64,000 nt of DNA. It comes from CAVVSD01 sp963757125 (lineage in GTDB: Bacteria; Actinomycetota; Thermoleophilia; Solirubrobacterales; Solirubrobacteraceae). The DNA lies in assembly GCA_963757125.1 (NCBI GenBank), contig CAVWQP010000005.1, forward strand, positions 1 to 64,000. The letters are read 5' to 3'. A program made the translations under genes and the position numbers. Every line of letters starts with the position of its first letter. Position 1 is the stretch's first letter. Below are positions 1 to 7,589 of the stretch, piece after piece. The notes beneath the pieces are model-generated. The model ran no database searches and was not told where the DNA came from. It was given only the letters and a program-made list of their open reading frames with translations.

Positions 1-1
1 C

Positions 2-406
2 GAAATGCGCGACTTTCTCGCGCGTGCCGTGCCGGTGATGATCCCGTTCTTCGCGCTCGCGCTCGGCGCCAGCCTCGACCTGCACAAGGTCTGGCAGGCG
101 GGCTTGCTCGGCATCGGGCTGGGCCTCGCGGTCGTGATCGTGACGGGCATTCCGCTCTATTTCACCGATCGCCTGACGGGCGGCACCGGCGTCGCGGGCA
201 TGGCCGCGGCGAACACGGCGGGTAACGCGGCGGCGGTTCCCGCGCTGATCGCGGCGGCGAATCCGGTCTACGCGGAAGCCGCGAAGAGCGCGACACTGCT
301 GGTTGCCGCGTGCGTCGTCGTGACGGCGATCGTGTCGCCGATCCTGACGGCGGCGGTGGCAAAGCGCGTCGCGGAGCGGCGCATCACACGGGAGGCGACG
401 CAATGA
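2..406 (+). CDS. kdgT: 2-keto-3-deoxygluconate permease, C-terminal part
   Basis: Membrane transporter of the KdgT family, which imports 2-keto-3-deoxygluconate with a proton. Only about the last 134 residues are present; the frame is open to the left edge, so the gene begins outside the window (the family is about 320 residues). What remains is strongly hydrophobic, with three or four membrane segments and the small-residue-rich stretch MAAANTAGNAAAVPAL (about residues 66-81) typical of this family. Its stop overlaps the next start in ATGA at 403-406, so it is co-translated with dtnK. In proteobacteria this kind of permease accompanies D-threonate/D-erythronate genes, so the real substrate may be a four-carbon sugar acid. 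It belongs to the Burkholderia-like piece that ends near 1755. Confidence 0.85.
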   Translation, partial: EMRDFLARAVPVMIPFFALALGASLDLHKVWQAGLLGIGLGLAVVIVTGIPLYFTDRLTGGTGVAGMAAANTAGNAAAVPALIAAANPVYAEAAKSATLLVAACVVVTAIVSPILTAAVAKRVAERRITREATQ

Positions 407-1704
407 GCGCGGCTGAAGGAAGAACGACGGGCATGCTGATCATCGCCGACGATCTCTCGGGCGCCGCCGATTGCGCGATCGGTTTCGCGGGCGCCGGGCG
501 GCGCACGGTGGTGACGCTCGACGCGTCCGGCGCCGACGCGAGCGCCACGGTCATCGCCGCCGATACCGACACGCGACGCCTCTCGCCGTCCGAAGCGGCT
601 GCGCGCACCGCCGATGCATGGCACGCGCTGCACGCGCCCGGCCGGCGCCTCTACAAGAAGATCGATTCGACCTTGCGCGGCAACTGGACGGCCGAAGTCG
701 CGGCGCTGCAACCGCTCGCGGGCCTCGCGATCGTTGCACCCGCGTTTCCGGCGACTGGCCGCACGGTGCGCGACGCTCGCGTGCTCGTGCACGGCGAGCC
801 GCTCGAATCGACGGAAACGTGGCAGTTGGAAAACGCCGGGCGTAACGCAGGCCTGCAGCCGCTGCTCGAAGCAGAGGGCTTGCGCACGGAGCGGCTTTCC
901 GTCGATGCCCTGCGCGGCGATCGGGCGGTGCTGCGTGAACGCATCGCGGCGGCCGCGTCGGCCGACGGCGCAGCGCAAGCGTTGATCGTCGATGCCGAAA
1001 CGAGCGCCGATCTGAGCGTGCTCGCGCGAGTCACCGCTTCGATGAGCGAGCCGTTTTTCTGGGTCGGATCGGGCGGACTCGCGCGCGAACTCGCCGCGCT
1101 GCCCGATCTCTTCGATGCCGCGCCGCAACCGTCGGCGACATCCTCGCCGGAAGCGGGTCGAGCGGGCGCGATTCTGATCCTCGTCGGCAGCCTGTCGGCG
1201 GTCTCCGAACGCCAGTGCGCTATGCTGCGCGAGCGCGCGGGCGTCCCGGAACTTGTCGTGCCGCCCGCCGTGCTGCGCGAAGGCGAGCGCCACGCCGCTT
1301 GGAGCGAATGGCTCGACCGGATCGGCGCCCAATTGCAGGCAGACGCGGACCTGATCGTGCGCATCGGCCGTGACGAAGCGTTTGATCCAGCTGAAGGCGC
1401 GCATCTCTCGACGATGCTCGCCGCGCTCGTCGCCCCGCATTTCGGGCGCCTCGGCGGGCTGATAGCGACCGGCGGCGAAACCGCCCGGGCGATGCTCGGC
1501 GCCGCGAACATCCGCAGTCTCGAACTGCTGGCGGAAATCGAAGCGGGCGTCGCCGTGGCGCGGCCCGGCGCCACCGCGCGACCCGCGATCGTCACCAAGG
1601 CCGGCGCCTTCGGCAGCGAACACGCGCTCTATGGCGCGTACCTGCACCTGCGCGGCACGGCCAAACCTGAACACACCGCTGCGTCCACCCTCGCGACGCG
1701 CTGA
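403..1704 (+). CDS. dtnK: four-carbon acid sugar kinase (D-threonate/D-erythronate kinase)
   Basis: Kinase of the DUF1537/OtnK-DtnK family, which phosphorylates D-threonate or D-erythronate at O-4 for oxidation by PdxA2. The 433-residue protein has the N-terminal substrate domain (IIADDLSGAADCA near residue 14, KKIDSTLRGN near 85) and the C-terminal nucleotide-binding domain with the loop ATGGETARAML near residue 360. The start at 403 is chosen over an upstream in-frame ATG because GGAGGCG lies about 6 bases before it and the ATGA overlap with kdgT is a normal operon join. A pdxA2 start follows 25 bases downstream, matching known kdgT/dtnK/pdxA2 neighbourhoods in Burkholderiaceae. Codon use and flanking gene order are unlike the rest of the window. 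Confidence 0.88.
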   Translation: MSAAEGRTTGMLIIADDLSGAADCAIGFAGAGRRTVVTLDASGADASATVIAADTDTRRLSPSEAAARTADAWHALHAPGRRLYKKIDSTLRGNWTAEVAALQPLAGLAIVAPAFPATGRTVRDARVLVHGEPLESTETWQLENAGRNAGLQPLLEAEGLRTERLSVDALRGDRAVLRERIAAAASADGAAQALIVDAETSADLSVLARVTASMSEPFFWVGSGGLARELAALPDLFDAAPQPSATSSPEAGRAGAILILVGSLSAVSERQCAMLRERAGVPELVVPPAVLREGERHAAWSEWLDRIGAQLQADADLIVRIGRDEAFDPAEGAHLSTMLAALVAPHFGRLGGLIATGGETARAMLGAANIRSLELLAEIEAGVAVARPGATARPAIVTKAGAFGSEHALYGAYLHLRGTAKPEHTAASTLATR

Positions 1705-1728
1705 ACCTACTTACATCGACAGCACACT

Positions 1729-1761
1729 ATGAGCAACTACCTCCCCATAATCGGGCCATGA
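1729..1761 (+). pseudogene. pdxA2: 5' fragment of pdxA2 (4-phospho-D-threonate dehydrogenase)
   Basis: The ATG at 1729 opens a frame reading MSNYLPIIG and then a proline and a stop. MSNYLPIIG is how PdxA2 proteins begin (known family members continue ITMGDPAGIGPE). The gene is the expected partner of dtnK, so its loss after nine codons, at a point where the other strand enters an unrelated gene, marks the join of two molecules and not gene decay. Confidence 0.72.
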
Positions 1762-2951
1762 ACCACGCCCGGGTTCGCGAAGCGCTCGTTGAAGCAGACC
1801 ATCTTGGAGCCCTGCGTCGCGCCCTCCGGGCTGAGCCGCGCGTAGGCGTCGGCTCCGTGCGAGGCGATGTAGGAGATGTTGCAGAGCGTCTCGACGTTGT
1901 TGACCACCGTCGGCATGCCGTGCACACCGCGCTGGGCGGGGAACGGCGGGCGGGCGGAGACCGTGCCGCGCAGCCCCTGCAGGCAGCTCAGCAGGGCTGT
2001 CTCCTCGCCGACGACGTACGAGCCGGCACCCTCGATGATGGTCACGTCGAAGGAGTACCCACTGCCGAGGATGTCCTCGCCGAGCAGGCCCTGCTCGTGC
2101 GCGCGGGCGATCGCGTCGTCGAGGGCCGGCTTGGAGAGCGGGTACTCGGAGCGCACGAGGACGAAGCCGTGGTCGGCGCCGACCGCGTAGCCCGCGAGGG
2201 CGAGGCCCTCGATGAGCAGCTCCGGGTTGCCCTCCATGAGGACCTTGTCGATGTAGGAGCCCGGGTCCCCCTCGTCGCCGTTGGCGACGATGAACTTCGT
2301 CTCGCCCTCGGCAGCGCGGGTGAAGCCCCACTTCTGCCCGGCGGGGAAGCCGGCGCCGCCGCGGCCGCGGACGTTCGCCTTCCCCACCTCCTCGAGCAGC
2401 TCCTCGGGCGTCTGGTTCGCCAGCGCGCTGCGCAGGCCGGCGTAGGTGCCGCGCCGGGTGAGCACCGGCTCGTCGAGGACGCTCGCGGGCGCGGGCTCGG
2501 GGGCATCGACCGACGTGCCCGCGAGGACGCGCTCGACGACACCGGGGCCTGCATCGATGACGTCGCCGTCGCGGACGGCGGGCGACAGGTGGCAGAAGCC
2601 CAGGCAGACCGTCTCGGCCAGGGACACGTCGCCGTCCGCCGAGCGCTCGCCGAGGGCCAGGCCGAGCCCGTCGCGGATCTCGTCGACGTGGGCGTCGCCG
2701 GTCGCGGCGTAGCACGCCGTGCCGGTGCAGACGCGGACGTGGCGGCGGCCGCGCGGCGCGAGCAGGTCGTCGTAGAAGGTGGAGACGCCGTAGACCGTCG
2801 CCTCGGGCAGGCCCGAGCGCTCGGCAGCGACGCGGCGATCGTCGTCGGTGATCTCACCGCGAGCGTCCATCGCCTCTTTCAGCACGTCGAGCGCCGTCGG
2901 CGCCCCTTCCGCGTGGTGGCGGCGGATCAGCTCTACGAGATTTCTCGACAC
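1737..2951 (-). CDS. fused NuoE-NuoF type NAD-dependent formate dehydrogenase beta subunit, 3' truncated
   Basis: Diaphorase subunit that passes electrons from a formate dehydrogenase catalytic subunit to NAD+. Residues 1-140 are a NuoE/FdsG thioredoxin-like domain with the [2Fe-2S] cysteines C75, C80, C116 and C120. Residues about 160-395 are the NuoF/FdsB domain with the NAD/FMN loops GRGGAGFPAG (196-205) and NGDEGDPGS (224-232). The C-terminal SLBB-like region and the [4Fe-4S] cysteines are missing because real homology stops at about 1761; the last eight residues (HGPIMGR and before) come from the foreign piece. A hydrogenase or NADH dehydrogenase diaphorase subunit is possible, but the divergent LysR gene with a LysR box favours formate dehydrogenase. 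The catalytic subunit would have followed beyond the junction. Confidence 0.83.
   Translation of the reverse strand: MSRNLVELIRRHHAEGAPTALDVLKEAMDARGEITDDDRRVAAERSGLPEATVYGVSTFYDDLLAPRGRRHVRVCTGTACYAATGDAHVDEIRDGLGLALGERSADGDVSLAETVCLGFCHLSPAVRDGDVIDAGPGVVERVLAGTSVDAPEPAPASVLDEPVLTRRGTYAGLRSALANQTPEELLEEVGKANVRGRGGAGFPAGQKWGFTRAAEGETKFIVANGDEGDPGSYIDKVLMEGNPELLIEGLALAGYAVGADHGFVLVRSEYPLSKPALDDAIARAHEQGLLGEDILGSGYSFDVTIIEGAGSYVVGEETALLSCLQGLRGTVSARPPFPAQRGVHGMPTVVNNVETLCNISYIASHGADAYARLSPEGATQGSKMVCFNERFANPGVVHGPIMGR
1753..1762. other. apparent chimeric junction
   Basis: To the left the sequence fits pdxA2 up to codon 9 (ends 1755). To the right, read on the minus strand, it fits a NuoF/FdsB protein up to the residues FANPGVV (minus-strand codons ending about 1761). 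Neither match continues past this point. No repeat, transposase or attachment-like sequence is visible here, and the two sides differ in style of coding. A misassembled or chimeric clone is the simplest reading. Confidence 0.7.
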
Positions 2952-3010
2952 GTGCTCCCCATCGTCCCCGTCGAGAGGATCGCGGTCAAAGTGATCCCGG
3001 CTACCTCACG

Positions 3011-3025
3011 ATAGACGGCGTCTAT
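3011..3025. promoter_or_regulatory. LysR box between fdh-like gene and lysR
   Basis: ATAGACGGCGTCTAT is a perfect 6-3-6 inverted repeat and matches the classic LysR-type operator ATAG-N7-CTAT exactly. It lies in the 88-base divergent intergenic region, 15 bases before the GTG of the LysR gene and about 60 bases before the fdh-like start. That is where a LysR protein would both repress itself and activate the divergent gene. Confidence 0.75.
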
Positions 3026-3039
3026 GGAAAACTGATCTC

Positions 3040-3957
3040 GTGTTCCTCCGGCAACTCGAGTACCTGGCGGCGCTCGACCGTGACCGTCACTTCGGGCGCG
3101 CGGCCGCACGATGCCACGTCACGCAGCCCACCCTCTCGGCGGCGCTGCGCAGTCTCGAGAGCGAGCTCGGGGTCCCGCTCGTCCGCCGGTCGCGGACCTT
3201 CGAGGGCTTCACGCCCGAGGGCGAGCGGATCCTGGTCTGGGCGCACCGGACGCTGAACGACCTCGACGGCATGACCCAGGAGGCGAGCCTGCTGCGGGGC
3301 GGCCTCGAGGGCGCGCTGCGGATCGGCGCGATCCCGACCTCGTTGCCCGCCTCGACGCATCTGACGCGCCGCTTCCGCGAGCGGCATCCGCAGGTGACGA
3401 TCCGCCTGCAGTCGATGACGTCGCGGCAGATCGCGCACGGGCTCGCGCACGGCGAGCTGGACGCGGGTCTCACCTATCTCGACAACGAGCCCCTGCCGGG
3501 CGTCGACGCGCTGCCCCTGTGGCGCGAGCACCTGCTCCTCGTGGTCGACGCGACCGGCCCGTTCCGCGACGCGCAGGAGGTCTCCTGGCGCGACGCGGCG
3601 CCCCTGCCGCTCTGCCTCCTGACGCCGGACATGCAGCACCGGCGGATCGTCGACGCCGCCTTCGCGAAGGCGGGCGTCCAGCCCAACCCGGCGGTGGAGA
3701 CCAACTCGGTCTCGACGCTGGTCGCCCACGCGCGCTCCGGTCTGCCCGGCATCACGGCCCACACCTGGCTCGCCGCGAACCCGCTGCCCGAGGGCGTGCG
3801 CGCCCTGCCGCTCGTCGATCCCGACGTCCGCTACACGATCGGCATCGTGACGGCGACGGACGGGCAGCGCGCGCCGATCGTCGCCGAGCTGCTCGCGCTG
3901 TTCACGTCGCTGGAGCTGGAGTCGGATCTGGCGCCCGCGGCGACACCGCCTGCGTGA
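3040..3957 (+). CDS. LysR-family transcriptional regulator (probably of formate dehydrogenase)
   Basis: A 305-residue LysR protein: winged HTH in residues 1-60 (FGRAAARCHVTQPTLSAALR contains the recognition helix), then a periplasmic-binding-like effector domain from about residue 90. The start is GTG at 3040, giving the usual MFLRQLEYL N-terminus. It is transcribed away from the fused NuoE-NuoF gene and a LysR box sits between them, so control of formate oxidation genes is the natural inference; the effector is unknown. Its 3' end overlaps the convergent ClC gene by 56 bases. Confidence 0.87.
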   Translation: MFLRQLEYLAALDRDRHFGRAAARCHVTQPTLSAALRSLESELGVPLVRRSRTFEGFTPEGERILVWAHRTLNDLDGMTQEASLLRGGLEGALRIGAIPTSLPASTHLTRRFRERHPQVTIRLQSMTSRQIAHGLAHGELDAGLTYLDNEPLPGVDALPLWREHLLLVVDATGPFRDAQEVSWRDAAPLPLCLLTPDMQHRRIVDAAFAKAGVQPNPAVETNSVSTLVAHARSGLPGITAHTWLAANPLPEGVRALPLVDPDVRYTIGIVTATDGQRAPIVAELLALFTSLELESDLAPAATPPA

Positions 3958-5206
3958 CGATGTAGGCGACGACGACGCCGACGATGATGAGCGGCGAAGA
4001 CCCGAGCCCCGTCGTCGACGTGAGCAGCGCCGCGAGGACGACCGCGGACAGCGGGATCCGCAGGACGGCGACCACAGCGGCGCCGACTCCGACGGCGACG
4101 GCCGGCGTGGTCTCGAAGCCGGGGAGCTGCGCGGCCATGAGGCCTGCGGCCACGCCGAGGAACATCGCGGGGAACGTCGGACCGCCGCGGAAGCCGGCGA
4201 GCGAGACCGCGTAGCCGATGCCCTTGAGCACGATGAGCAGCGCCAGCGCCCCGAGCGACCAGCTCTCGGCGCTCGTGATGAGCCCCGACACCTGGTCTTG
4301 CCCGGAGAACAGCACCTCGTCGGGCAGCTTGTCGGTGATCTCGGCGAAGACGAGCGCCAGGACCCCGATGAGAACGCCGGCAGCCGGGAGCGCGACGAAT
4401 CCCCGCCGTTCCATGAGCGGCACGAGCGGCCTGGCCGCCCCGAAGATGACCGCGGTGCCGAGCGCGATGACCGCCGCGAGCGGGATCGTCCAGAGGAAGT
4501 CCACGAAGTCGGGCTTGTTGAAGGCGGGCAGCGCGAAGGGGTCGAGCGCGTAGGCGCTGGAGCTCAGGCCTGTGAACGACCCCATCCCGATGGAGACGAG
4601 CGACCCGATGCCCGCCGCGAGCAGTCCCGGGATGAGGATGGTCGTCAGCCGCGGGCCCCCGAGGCCGATCACCTCGATGAGGATGATCGCGGCGATGAGC
4701 GGCGACCCGAAGATGAGCGAGAGCGCCGCGAACGTCGCCGAGGCGGCGAGGATCTGACCGACCTCCGGCGGGGCGTCCTTCCCCACGAGGCGCGCGGCGA
4801 GGAGCCCGAGCCCGCCGCCGAGCGCGATGAGCGGCGCCTCCGGGCCGAGCACCGCGCCGAGCCCGATCGTGGCCAGCCCGGCCAGGATCACGCCCGGCAG
4901 CTGATTGGGCAGGATCTGTCCCGCGCTCAGCCCGAAGGCGGGCGTATGACCGCCCCGCCCGGGCATCCGGTGGATCGCGAACGCGACGATCACGCCCGCG
5001 ATCGCGAGCAGCGGGATCGACCACCACAGCGGCGTGGTGTCGAAGCCGAACAGGTCCGGAAGCGACTGGTAGGCCCCGACGTTGGCCTGGTGGACGAGCT
5101 CGAGGAAGCACCACGCGGCGAGCGAGGCGATGACGCCGAGGATGGCTGCCAGGACGAGCAGCGCGAGGAACCGCTTGCTCGCCATGTTCGGGACCTGCGC
5201 TGTCAC
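3902..5206 (-). CDS. ClC-family chloride channel/transporter
   Basis: Integral membrane protein of the voltage-gated chloride channel family, 434 residues with about ten hydrophobic segments. It shows the anion-binding motifs GPEAPLI (about residue 118) and GGPTFPAMF (about 345), equivalent to G(K/R)EGP and GxFxP of ClC proteins. The start GTG at 5206 overlaps the stop of the upstream membrane protein (GTGA); ATG at 5185 is an alternative start. It is the last gene of the long minus-strand operon that begins with zwf, so it may provide charge balance or acid resistance for the respiratory genes in front. Whether it is a channel or an H+/Cl- exchanger cannot be told from the sequence alone. 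Confidence 0.88.
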   Translation of the reverse strand: MTAQVPNMASKRFLALLVLAAILGVIASLAAWCFLELVHQANVGAYQSLPDLFGFDTTPLWWSIPLLAIAGVIVAFAIHRMPGRGGHTPAFGLSAGQILPNQLPGVILAGLATIGLGAVLGPEAPLIALGGGLGLLAARLVGKDAPPEVGQILAASATFAALSLIFGSPLIAAIILIEVIGLGGPRLTTILIPGLLAAGIGSLVSIGMGSFTGLSSSAYALDPFALPAFNKPDFVDFLWTIPLAAVIALGTAVIFGAARPLVPLMERRGFVALPAAGVLIGVLALVFAEITDKLPDEVLFSGQDQVSGLITSAESWSLGALALLIVLKGIGYAVSLAGFRGGPTFPAMFLGVAAGLMAAQLPGFETTPAVAVGVGAAVVAVLRIPLSAVVLAALLTSTTGLGSSPLIIVGVVVAYIVTQAVSPRAPDPTPAPAT

Positions 5207-6462
5207 GCGAGTGCTCGTGCCTTCGCCTGGGCGAACTCGTCGTCGGTGATGAGGCCCTGCTGGCGCATCTCACCCAGGCGCGTCAGCTCCATGACGGCGG
5301 TGTCTTCGTCCTCGTGTGACCCGTCACCCCGCAGCCTGTCCCACGTCGACCGCGCGCTCGCGATGAACCCGCCCGGCTGCGCGTCGGGGAACTCACGCAG
5401 CGTCTCCTTGCGCAGCGCGTAGACGCCGAATGCGACCATCGCCGCAAGGATGACGATCCACGCGGGCTGGTGCAGCTCGTGCGTCGGCCCCCACAGCACC
5501 AGGAGCAGGTAGAGGAAGCCGGCGATGGCCCACGCCATGCCCGGCCGGAAGTTCAGCGTCGGCGCCATCCAGCGCCGGACCGCGGTGGCCGCCCGGGTCG
5601 GCCCGGCGAGCACCGCGCCGACGATCGCGAAGATGCCGTAGAGCACGACCCCGCGCCCGATCGAGCCGAGGATGGACGTCACGGTGAGCCAGACGTCGTG
5701 CATGACCGGACGGTTCGGCGCGGCGACCAGCTCGTTGACGACGTAGTTGCCGCCGATCCTGCGCAGCACGAGAACGGTGATGCCGACGAGCACGAACGCC
5801 CACCCGATGTTGCGCAGCGTCTCGCGCCGGAACCCTCGCGCGAGGTAGATCGCCAGCGCGAACAGCAGGATCACGAACGGGGCGAGCCACACGTCGAGGA
5901 CCCCGATGGCCTGGACCGCGGTCTGCGCCGCGCCGAGCTGGTCGGAGCGCATGATCGTGATCACGCCCGTGTTCGCCGGGATCTTGGACATGACGGCCTG
6001 GGGGACGCCGAGGTTCTGCCCGACCTCGTTGATCAGCTGGGTCGTGTCGAGCGTCACGACGCCGTCGCCGGTCGAGATGCCGTGACCCGTCTCGTTCTTC
6101 ACGACGTTGATGAACTTCTCGTGCGCGAGCTCGCTCGCGTTGACGAAGCGCTCCTGGAAGCGCGGCCGCGCGAGCAGCTTCTGGACGTTCTTGGTCGCCG
6201 GGTCGCGCAGCGCGGACACGGCGGGACCCGCGAGCGGCTTCAGGATCGGCGGGAGCTGCGCGCCCAGCTCCCCCGCGAGATCGACGTTGGAGTAGAGCTG
6301 GTCGACGACGAAGGCGGAGAGTGCAGGAGCCACCTTCGGGTTCTGGATGATCTCCTCGCTCGTCTGCCGCCAGTTGGCCGTGTCGAGCGCCTGCTGGTTG
6401 GCCCAGGACGAGAGGATCGAGATGACCCCCAGCACGGATGCGACGATGATGATCGTCCACAC
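5203..6462 (-). CDS. membrane protein with C-terminal SHOCT motif; N-terminus probably frameshifted
   Basis: Function unknown. One membrane segment lies at the N-terminus, a long extracytoplasmic region of about 140 residues follows, then five more hydrophobic segments (about residues 185-345). The C-terminal 28 residues (about 392-419) form a SHOCT motif, ending LITDDEFAQAKARALA. No start codon with a ribosome site fits this frame, but in another frame an ATG at 6563 with AAGGAA eight bases upstream gives MSATTDPPEGSP. Adding one base in the run of six G (plus strand, 6527-6532) joins it to TTTTAASAPPRKKAHFGRR and then the first membrane helix. The true gene is therefore probably 5203-6563. 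It lies in the cydAB operon, between cydB and the ClC gene. Confidence 0.75.
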   Translation of the reverse strand: MWTIIIVASVLGVISILSSWANQQALDTANWRQTSEEIIQNPKVAPALSAFVVDQLYSNVDLAGELGAQLPPILKPLAGPAVSALRDPATKNVQKLLARPRFQERFVNASELAHEKFINVVKNETGHGISTGDGVVTLDTTQLINEVGQNLGVPQAVMSKIPANTGVITIMRSDQLGAAQTAVQAIGVLDVWLAPFVILLFALAIYLARGFRRETLRNIGWAFVLVGITVLVLRRIGGNYVVNELVAAPNRPVMHDVWLTVTSILGSIGRGVVLYGIFAIVGAVLAGPTRAATAVRRWMAPTLNFRPGMAWAIAGFLYLLLVLWGPTHELHQPAWIVILAAMVAFGVYALRKETLREFPDAQPGGFIASARSTWDRLRGDGSHEDEDTAVMELTRLGEMRQQGLITDDEFAQAKARALA

Positions 6463-6583
6463 GACGGCCCGCCGGCCGAAGTGCGCCTTCTTGCGCGGCG
6501 GCGCGGAGGCGGCCGTGGTCGTGGTCGGGGGGAACCCTCGGGCGGGTCTGTCGTGGCGCTCATGTTCGGTTCCTTCGTCGGGT

Positions 6584-7588
6584 TCAGCCGCCGCCTGCCA
6601 GGCGCGCGCGCAGGACGTGGTACGTCCACCCCTGGTAGAGGAGGACGACGGGAAGCAGCACCGCGCCGACGACCGTGATGACGGTCAGCGCGTAGTGCTC
6701 GGTCGCCGCGCCCGTCACCGTCAGGCTGTTGGCGAAGGTGGGATCGGACACGAGCACGCGCGGATAGAGGCCCGTGAACAGGGTCGCTACGGTCGCCACG
6801 GCGGCGACGCCGGTGGCCGCGAACGCCCACCCCACGCGCCCGCTCCGCACGAGCACCGCGCACAGGACGACGGCGACGGCACCGACGACCGCGGGCACGA
6901 GCGGCCCGGCGACGCCGCGCTCGTTGGTGTCGACCGCGACGGCCACCGTCCATCCGAGGAAGGCGACGACGGCGATGGCGGCGGGCAGGCTGAGCCGCCG
7001 CGCCGCGGCGGCTGCGCGCGCGCCCAGGTCGCCGTGGGTGCGCAACGTCAGGAACGTCGCGCCGTGCAGCGCGAACAGCAGCACCGTCGCGAGCCCGGCG
7101 AGGACGGTGTAGCCGCTGAAGAGGTCGAGGAACGTGCCGGTGAAGACGCCCTTGTCGTCCAGCGGGAGGCCGTGGAGCAGGTTCGCGAGCGCGACGCCCC
7201 AGAGGAAGGGCGCCCCCACGCTGCCGACGGTGTTCGCCCACTGCCACGCCAGCCGCGTACGGGGACTCGCGCTGCGTTCGCGCCACTCGAAGGAGACGAC
7301 GCGGACGATGAGGCAGACGAGGATGAGCAGGAGCGCCAGGTACAGCGCGGAGAACATCGTCGCGTACCACGCCGGGAAGGCGGCGAACGTCGCCCCGGTG
7401 GCGACGACGAGCCACACCTCGTTGCCGTCCCAGACCGGGCCGATCGTGCCCAGCATCGCGTTGCGGTCCTGCTCGTCGCGCCCCACCCAGGGCAGCAGTA
7501 TCCCGACGCCGAAGTCGAAGCCCTCGAGCAGGAAGTAGCCGGCCCAGAGGACCCCGATCAGGCAGAACCAGACGGTCGCGAGCGTCAT
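6584..7588 (-). CDS. cydB: cytochrome bd ubiquinol/menaquinol oxidase subunit II
   Basis: Second subunit of the bd-type terminal oxidase, a 334-residue membrane protein with about eight helices. The N-terminus carries the family pattern LEGFDFGVGILLPWVG (residues 22-37), followed by GPVWDGNEVWLV (residues 50-61). It starts one base after the cydA stop, so the two subunits are translationally coupled. The enzyme reduces O2 to water with high affinity and without proton pumping, supporting growth at low oxygen or under inhibition of the main oxidase. Confidence 0.96.
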   Translation of the reverse strand: MTLATVWFCLIGVLWAGYFLLEGFDFGVGILLPWVGRDEQDRNAMLGTIGPVWDGNEVWLVVATGATFAAFPAWYATMFSALYLALLLILVCLIVRVVSFEWRERSASPRTRLAWQWANTVGSVGAPFLWGVALANLLHGLPLDDKGVFTGTFLDLFSGYTVLAGLATVLLFALHGATFLTLRTHGDLGARAAAAARRLSLPAAIAVVAFLGWTVAVAVDTNERGVAGPLVPAVVGAVAVVLCAVLVRSGRVGWAFAATGVAAVATVATLFTGLYPRVLVSDPTFANSLTVTGAATEHYALTVITVVGAVLLPVVLLYQGWTYHVLRARLAGGG

Positions 7589-7589
7589 G

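Noticed and set aside
1..1755. Horizontal transfer of a sugar-acid operon from Burkholderia
   Set aside because: Both genes at the boundary are cut and there is no integrase, tRNA, repeat or IS. Misassembly explains it more simply, so transfer was not claimed.
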